Shown piece by piece: positions 58,121-64,000 of a DNA stretch of 64,000 bases. The position numbers were made by a program, and so were the translations under genes. Origin of the DNA: Stromatinia cepivora (taxonomy: Eukaryota > Ascomycota > Leotiomycetes > Helotiales > Sclerotiniaceae). Location: the NCBI GenBank assembly GCA_014898415.1, contig RCTD01000020.1:930001-994000 (forward strand). Reading direction: 5' to 3'. Under the pieces are notes generated by a model. The model did not search any database. It had not been told where the DNA came from and saw only the letters and a program-made list of their open reading frames with translations. Every line of letters begins with the position of its first letter. The stretch's first letter is position 1.

Positions 58121-59755
58121 CTACTGACGGCCAACATATCTGCTCCTTTGTTGTGTTGAAGCTGCTTGTTCTTGCTCCAAGGTCGAATGATGTACGCCGT
58201 CGCAGCGAAGCAGATGGAGAGGATGTACCAAGGGGGTACTTTAGCCACGGGCGCAGAAGGAACGGAGGACAGTATTATGCGTACCAGAGAAGTCCAATCA
58301 AGACCTAGAATTATATGGGGGAATAGAATTGAGCGATTTGGGTAGAATTTCTTGATATACGGGATTTCGTTGTCCTTGTTCCTTTCTTAGTAGCAAGTTA
58401 ATCGAGGCAGTGGCTGGGTATGGGTATATGAGAGAGCGGTAGGAGCGACCGTTCGCCAAAATCAAATGAACCTACAAGTCATGGGTGCACCAACAATGGC
58501 ATAATCGTGCCCAGTAGAGTTCCCCGGGACAACAATAACAAGATTCGAATATTGGTCTTCTTGTTTTTATTGAAGTTTATAACAATAGATTTCTCGAAAG
58601 AATTTTCTCCTCTCACGTCTTACCATTAGATCCCTCTATTTTCCAGTACTTGGTGTCCTCGGATCAGAGTTTCTCTCGAGCAAGCCATGAAGCCTCGAAA
58701 GAGCTCTCCATTAACTCGGGGAAAAGATTCGGGGAACCGTGCAGATCATCGATTGAATTGAACCTGAACGAACCACACTTTTAAAAAAGAAACATAGCAC
58801 CGACACGGCAGCAAAATGGATGCTTAGTGGCGTCCAATATTCAGTCAACATCTTTGGACTTCCGCCCCCGACAAAAAATGTTAGTGCCTGAGCTGAGAGA
58901 ATTTGATACGTTGTAACCTATTATCGTCCCTGAAACTAAGCTGGAATAAGCTGCATTTCAACTTTGTGCACCCATGGCTTTGCATTTCTCAAGGCATCAC
59001 AGATTCTGAGCGGAAGCAGTCGATTCCCAAAGCTGTCACAAGTGGGGAGCATCCTGTTACAGCTTTGACTGTACGCGAATTTAATCTGCTTGCTTTTCCC
59101 AAATACGTCAGAATTTAAACGGGGCTGAAAGTACTGTCAAGAGAATGTAAAATCACCGAATGCACTAGAGCGGGTATCGGTCGTTGCGATAGTCGTGCAG
59201 CTTAGCATTTCCGGTTGAGGCGTCAATACCAGAACGAGCCGCAAAGTGGGGTCATCGCGGGCACGTTTTATGATTAAAAAAATCACTGCCGCGAATGAAG
59301 GTCTCACAGACAGCAAAAGATTCAAATTTCAACGAATTATATACATTTACAGCATAAAAGAAGGGGGGCAAATTCATAGAAAACCCTGAATAGTGATAGC
59401 AAGGTCATGCATGCAGAAGTCAACACTGTGTTTCGTGTGTGAATCGATACCCATCTGGCGGTATTATGGTTTGAACCTGAAAAGCGCAAACAGCAGGAAA
59501 ATATTCAATAGGTTGGATCGAAAAGCTGTACAAATGGTCCGAATGGACGAATCCGCCTTGACTATTGGCGATCCAGTGCATGGTGTATCAATCTTGGCCC
59601 AATCATCACCCATTGATTCAGAGATAACAGAATAGCCGTCCTCTATAGACTCTCCAACATTGGGACCGACAGAGCGTGGGGGAGGAATCTGGAAAACCCT
59701 TGTCGAAAAGGCCAATCGGAAATGCGGTTTCTGTGATTCTCCGGGACTTGCGGCC
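58121..59755. other. host DNA without a gene I can support
   Basis: About 1.6 kb of balanced composition. Short frames (58,903-59,118; 59,393-59,635; 59,464-59,715 minus) carry no motif. The first 200 bp may hold decayed 5' parts of the creA-like pseudogene. Confidence 0.4.
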
Positions 59756-59760
59756 GAAAA

Positions 59761-59841
59761 GTTGTGGTCCCTGTCGCCGGAGGGATCACAAGTTGTGTCC
59801 CTGTCGATGGAGGGGTCACAAGTTGTGTCCCTACCGATGGA
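59761..59841 (+). repeat. 30-bp minisatellite, about 2.7 units
   Basis: Units of 31, 30 and about 20 bp start at 59,761, 59,792 and 59,822, core GTTGTGTCCCTGTCGATGGA followed by GGGGTCACAA. The period keeps frame and gives a ten-residue peptide repeat in one frame, but no gene context supports it. Confidence 0.8.
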
Positions 59842-59844
59842 TGT

Positions 59845-60045
59845 CGAAAAGGCGTTGCTTCAAACTATAAGTCGCGAAAACTGCAGACCCCCTGTCAAAA
59901 AGGCGTTGTGGTTGAACTAAAAATCGCAAGGGCCACAGACCGCATGTCAAAATGGCGTTCGGAAACTGCAGACTCCCGCCAAAAAGGCCTCGTCCTTGAG
60001 CGACCCTTATTGGAAAGGCGTCCTGAAGTCGCAGAGAGCGCATAA
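59845..60045 (+). repeat. degenerate repeats of a GTCAAAAAGGCGTTG motif
   Basis: GTCGAAAAGGCGTTG (59,844), GTCAAAAAGGCGTTG (59,896), GTCAAAATGGCGTTC (59,945), GCCAAAAAGGCCTCG (59,978) and a weaker TGGAAAGGCGTCC (60,010), spaced about 30-50 bp, with AACTGCAGAC between several. Continues directly from the 30-bp minisatellite. Confidence 0.7.
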
Positions 60046-60127
60046 CCTTGCGTAGCTGCGCCCCGTGGTTTGCATGTAGACGTCGTGCATGTAAAATAAG
60101 GGTCTTCTTTGTCAGTCAGAGTCGTCG

Positions 60128-60240
60128 CCCTGTTTTGCTGTAGATTGCGAACCGCTCGAGATGCTTTTCCCCATTGCACCGCCGCCGACTCCAATCCTCG
60201 AAGGTGCTGGGCATTTGGTTGTAGATTGCGAGCCAATGCT
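60128..60240 (+). repeat. direct repeat TTGTAGATTGCGARCC
   Basis: CTGTAGATTGCGAACC near 60,139 and TTGTAGATTGCGAGCC near 60,219, about 80 bp apart, each preceded by a TTTTG/TTTGG segment. Confidence 0.5.
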
Positions 60241-60303
60241 TGCAGTTAATACACCGCCGTAGTATCTAGTTCTCAAAATTGCTGATTGAGAGAGCTGTAT
60301 ATG

Positions 60304-60393
60304 GGTCACACATGGGGTTGAGGTCACACATGAGGTTGGGGTGACAGATGATGTTAAGATCAAATATGAGGTCGAGGCCAGGCATGAGGCTGA
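60304..60393 (+). repeat. 18-bp minisatellite, five units
   Basis: Exact 18-bp periodicity from 60,304: GGTCACACATGGGGTTGA, GGTCACACATGAGGTTGG, GGTGACAGATGATGTTAA, GATCAAATATGAGGTCGA, GGCCAGGCATGAGGCTGA. Drift increases to the right. Confidence 0.85.
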
Positions 60394-60489
60394 GCAGGTA
60401 AGATGCTACCTAGACTTTCTCAAGAGCCCCGGACTGACCATTACTTGACGGAAATATGAGCGAATCCCTCTTGACATCGACCAGCTCTT

Positions 60490-62316
60490 TCGCACACCTC
60501 TAAGCAACAACCGCCGAAGCTTTACTGCGTGGAAACAGACGAATTTGAGGCAGAAGATTCCAACTGGAAGAAAATAGCGTCAACACCAGGAATATATGTC
60601 CTTGGGAAGAGGTTCAACGGGTTTTACGTAGTTGTCGTTGATGAATCATATATTCCATTACTTCTCCATCACGATTTTTAGTTCCTCGACAAGGCCGAGT
60701 TCAAATTCCTGATCTGTTACGACCCAACGCAACCAGCAGAGATAGAAGTGTATGTGTATGGTGGATGGGGGGGCGAGAAGAAGACCCTATGTCCGCTTCC
60801 TCGAGAACGCCTTCAAGGCGATCTGGTCTCGACGCAGCCGGAGACTCAAATTATGCCTTCGCTCAATCGCCCCACCGTACCTAGAAACAGCACTTGAATG
60901 GGCCATCTTGAGCTGCGATATACTGGTAATCCCGTTGCTTATATGTCGTTTATGAGTGATAATACTGACCGTTATTAGGAATCTGGTCCTCTGGTTCGGG
61001 GGAAATTTACCCTGTGTCTTGTGTTGCTCGCTCTAAGTCTACTCGATGACTACAGCACCCCCTCAGCTATCCAACTCCTTGAGAAAGACCAAGGTGGAGT
61101 ACTGCAAGCCTTTAGGAAAGATTCTGCGGATCTATTCAAGGCCGCGTCCGCAAAATGCCAAAAGCGCAAAGTTGGACTTGTACGACGCTTGCTTATACTT
61201 GCTGGCGGCCCGGAGGATCCCTACCAACTCAATTTTGACCGGGAGCACACGACCATTGATAATCTCAATCTACTCGGCTCTCTTGTTAACGTTACTAGTT
61301 CGAATCGCTTTAAGAATTTCGACTTGCAAGCGATACTCAGCGCTCTCTACAAGTCCAAAGCCATCACCAATGAATATATTGACGCCTTGGATATCGCTGA
61401 ATTGATCAGTCAATTGATGACCTTACTTCCAATTGGGTTCCAGTCAAACTTGGTATGATATTCTAGATTACGGCCTGAACAATACTGACATTCTCCAGGG
61501 CCGTCCGGCAGAGGTACCTTTGAAATTACCCCTATGCTCTGGACACTGTACCCCTCCAACTATTTGTCCGCTTCGTGTACCTCTTCTTGGTGATGGCGTG
61601 TACGAATTGGAGAAGGGGTTCAGCGATCGGAAGCTCCGCAATGTGTGGTTAAACTTCGACTTGGCGGTATCTTGACAGCGTCTACTTCCCAGAAACTCGT
61701 AGGGGATGCCGATGTGTGGTGAGATATTCCTGATAATCATCTTGAGCAGTTCTAATAAGAAGTCTTAGCGTGCCATCGGCGCTTGAAGATGACAGGCTGA
61801 TGACTCTTTTCGTTGATTACGATGGTTGGTATAAAGACCATCAAGGAATACAACAGCGTCTCTCCAATGAAGTCCTGAGAGTCGCTCAGAAGATGAAATT
61901 AGGCCAGAAAATCCTAATCACAGAGGAGAAGAAGGACAGGAATCCAGAAGAAGAGAAAGAGGATAAGGGAAAGGGAACGCGCATCTGGTTAGTTCACTTC
62001 TCTGCTTTTCGACCTTTGCTGACATGATAATAGGGTTGTTCAGATATTGCAGGTGTTGCGGGTCTGTGCAGGCCGCCTTAGCTTTGGGCAAAATGTCCCT
62101 TTCCATCGAACAATCTTGAGGGAGAAACCGAAAATGATTAAGAGGGGCGTCCGCCAGCGTATCAGAAAGAAATTGGAAGAGCCTCGAGTAGAGTGTAGCG
62201 CATGCGGTCTCGGGCGTATCTTCTCACTCATATGTTGTAAATTCCCGGGCAAGTCATCGGATCGTGGGTATGTGGCGTTATGGATTCGAAAGATGGGGCT
62301 GCCTTGCTATAATTGA
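60490..62316 (+). pseudogene. decayed multi-exon gene, unknown family
   Basis: Coding-like blocks joined by plausible introns. Exon a is about 60,490-60,933 (contains KRFNGFYVVVVDESYIPLLL and KFLICYDPTQPAEIEVYVYG), with one in-frame TAG near 60,678 and a frame change near 60,870. An intron of about 46 bp (GTAATC...CTGAC...TTAG) leads to exon b, about 60,980-61,452 (LLALSLLDDYSTPSAIQLLE, LLGSLVNVTSSNRF). A 47-bp intron (61,453-61,499) leads to exon c, 61,500-61,722, with a one-base frameshift near 61,665. An intron ending at 61,768 leads to exon d, 61,769-61,986 (LFVDYDGWYKDHQGIQQRL, Glu/Lys-rich), and a last intron to exon e, about 62,032-62,316 (Arg/Lys-rich, with CSACGLG and CC), stop TGA. 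The consistent splice phases argue for a real former gene of about 550 residues. I do not recognise the family. Confidence 0.6.
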
Positions 62317-63075
62317 GAGATTTTGACTAATAATAGTCTCATCGTTGATGATGCAAGTTAATCGTGTTGGAAATTTCGGAAATTTCGGAGTGTGGCGTAG
62401 AAGATTCTATAAGTCAATTATCTTATATATAGGCCACCCTTTTTGTGGACTATCTTAAAAAATTAATTGATCTGAAACTTTAAAATATTATTATTTATAT
62501 TATATTGAATAATTATATCAAGGATGATATAATAATGGTTTTAAATAAAATAATTAATAAAATTTTGAAATGGAAAGTTATTTTGAATTATAGAATATTG
62601 AAGATTATAATTAAGAATTGATCAAAAGATTGTTAATTTTATTAAATATGGTTTGAATATATACAAAAATAATTTCGATTTAAATAAAGTGATTAATAAA
62701 TTGGATATTAGTATAAGAATCTTTGGATATTAATTTAATTTATTATTAAATTTGTAAAATTGATGAAAGGTTCTTTGATATAAAGGGAAATAATTTTTTA
62801 GTTTGAAAATAATAAATATAGAATTTTTTATAAAGGAATTTTGAAATTAAAATCAAAGAATAATATTAAATTGATTTTGTATATATTTTTGATATTATTA
62901 ATGAAATTATTGATAAATTATTTGGAAAATTCGATTTGTTTTTGATTGAGTATATTAAGATTAAAAATTGATAGAATATAGATGAAATTGATATTATAGA
63001 AGATTACGATTTAAATAAATTGATAATAAAGAGTTTAGAATATTGTTTTATTCAAAAAAAAATTTGGTTTAAGAG

Positions 63076-63797
63076 TGTTGTATTTTAATAAATAACATTT
63101 CAAATACTTAAAAATAATGATTAAAAGAAGAAATCAATATATATAATAAAAAAGTATTTTTATAATAAAATAATAATATTTCAATGAAATTAAAGAAATT
63201 TTATATTTTCTTTATATTCTTTATTAAAGAAATAATTAAATTATATTATTCATAAAGAATTCTTTGTTTTCTTTATTAAAAAATAATATAATATCATTAT
63301 TGTTGTTTTTATAATAAAAACTCTTTAAATATTTAATACCCCCTTAATAATATAATATTCATAAATCATTATGAATCTTCAAATATTATATTCGAATTCA
63401 TATTTACTACGATACTATAGTATTATTGATACTACGATCATATGGTATTATTCGTACTACGATCAAAATCGTCGATATAAGGGTATTCAAATAAAGAAAC
63501 CTAATTAGTCGAATACTAGAGGTATTCAAATAAAGAACCTTTATAATACTAATCAAGATAATTGAAATGATAAATCTTTATTCAAATTAACAAATAAGAA
63601 TAAAGTATTGATATATGAAAGAGTTCGGAAGAGGTATATAGGAAGGTTAAGAATTTGTATTCAAATAATATATATAATATCATTATACCTTTCAACTTTT
63701 ACTATTATAACTTGATATTTGCTTATTCCACTATAGTCTCTGAGCCACTACTTCCCAATTATAAGATTTATCACCTTCAAATACGTGACCTCCAATA
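63076..63797 (+). repeat. LTR of copia family C in P3
   Basis: 722 bp from TGTTGTATTTTAATAAATAA to ACGTGACCTCCAATA. Compared with 31,955-32,598 it carries about 80 extra bp in the first half, including TGTTGTTTTTATAATAAAAA near 63,301, which is also the start of the LTR at 25,238. The bases right of 63,797 do not repeat the left flank AAGAG, so it is more likely the 5' LTR of an element continuing past the window than a solo LTR. Confidence 0.7.
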
Positions 63798-64000
63798 AAT
63801 AATATTGTTGTATTAGTTATATTAAAAAGAATATGAATTAATATTAATAATAAAAGAATATATATAAGAATTATTATATAAAAATATCTATATAAATATT
63901 ATATTCAAATTGTATTTATTTTTCTTAAAGTGTTAATACTAAATTGAGAATTTAATGAAATATCTTTTTCTATTGTAAATATTATTATTATTAATAATTT
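63798..64000. other. AT-rich sequence at window end
   Basis: No homology to P1 transposase seen; probably the first bases of the internal region of the family C element. Confidence 0.4.

Larger units (their letters stand above)
62412..64000 (+). mobile_element. P3, pogo-like DNA transposon (runs off the window) with nested LTR
   Basis: Starts after TA (62,410-62,411) with AGTCAATTATC and a degraded GGCCACCC box. From 62,459 (AATTAATTGATCTGAAACTT) it is homologous to P1 from about 30,408, with mainly transition differences, until a family C LTR interrupts it at 63,076. Heavily AT-rich. The transposase remnant is unreadable here beyond homology to P1. Confidence 0.65.

Overview
The window looks like nuclear DNA of a filamentous ascomycete (Pezizomycotina, possibly Leotiomycetes). 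Reasons: extremely AT-rich blocks made of transposons carrying C-to-T / G-to-A damage typical of repeat-induced point mutation (RIP), alternating with islands of balanced composition; short introns (45-90 bp) with GT...CTRAC...AG signals; and remnants of fungal regulators (a CreA/Cre1-type repressor and a Swi5/Ace2-type C2H2 factor).

Layout. 1-26.5 kb: a graveyard of Ty1/copia LTR retrotransposons in several families (A, B, C, F), with LTRs, gag, integrase, reverse transcriptase and RNase H recognisable only as stop-ridden fragments, then a 10-bp minisatellite and a solo LTR. 26.5-30.3 kb: host island with a small multi-pass membrane ORF, a second unknown ORF and degenerate tandem repeats. 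30.3-33.4 kb: pogo/Fot1-like DNA transposon P1 with two solo LTRs inside it. 33.4-43.5 kb: host island with an unknown membrane-anchored gene whose 3' end carries a hAT-type MITE, a repeat field, a three-exon gene of a fungal PD-(D/E)XK-like family (DUF7924 type) and the front half of a broken gene. 43.5-56.4 kb: pogo element P2, which holds a non-coding LTR element (TRIM-like) and an 8.7-kb Ty3/gypsy element D; D in turn holds a gag-only LTR element E. 56.4-62.4 kb: host island with the zinc-finger half of the Swi5/Ace2-like gene, a creA-like pseudogene, minisatellites and a decayed multi-exon gene. 62.4-64 kb: pogo element P3 with another LTR.

The boundaries are unusually well resolved. Four LTR insertions in the pogo elements, the gag-only element and one solo LTR have exact 5-bp target duplications. 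P2 has TA duplications. Removing the nested insertions reduces P1 and P2 to 1,827 and 1,834 bp. The insertion history at 43-57 kb is gene, then P2, then D and the TRIM, then E inside D.

There is little operon-like cooperation to describe; the story is genome defence and decay. Transposons were mutated by RIP, strongly inside and weakly at their outer edges, and several neighbouring host genes are broken by insertion, frameshift, stop codon or loss of zinc ligands. The best candidates for functional genes are the PD-(D/E)XK-like gene, the membrane ORF at 27.1 kb and the gene at 33.8 kb. No rRNA, tRNA or CRISPR array was seen.
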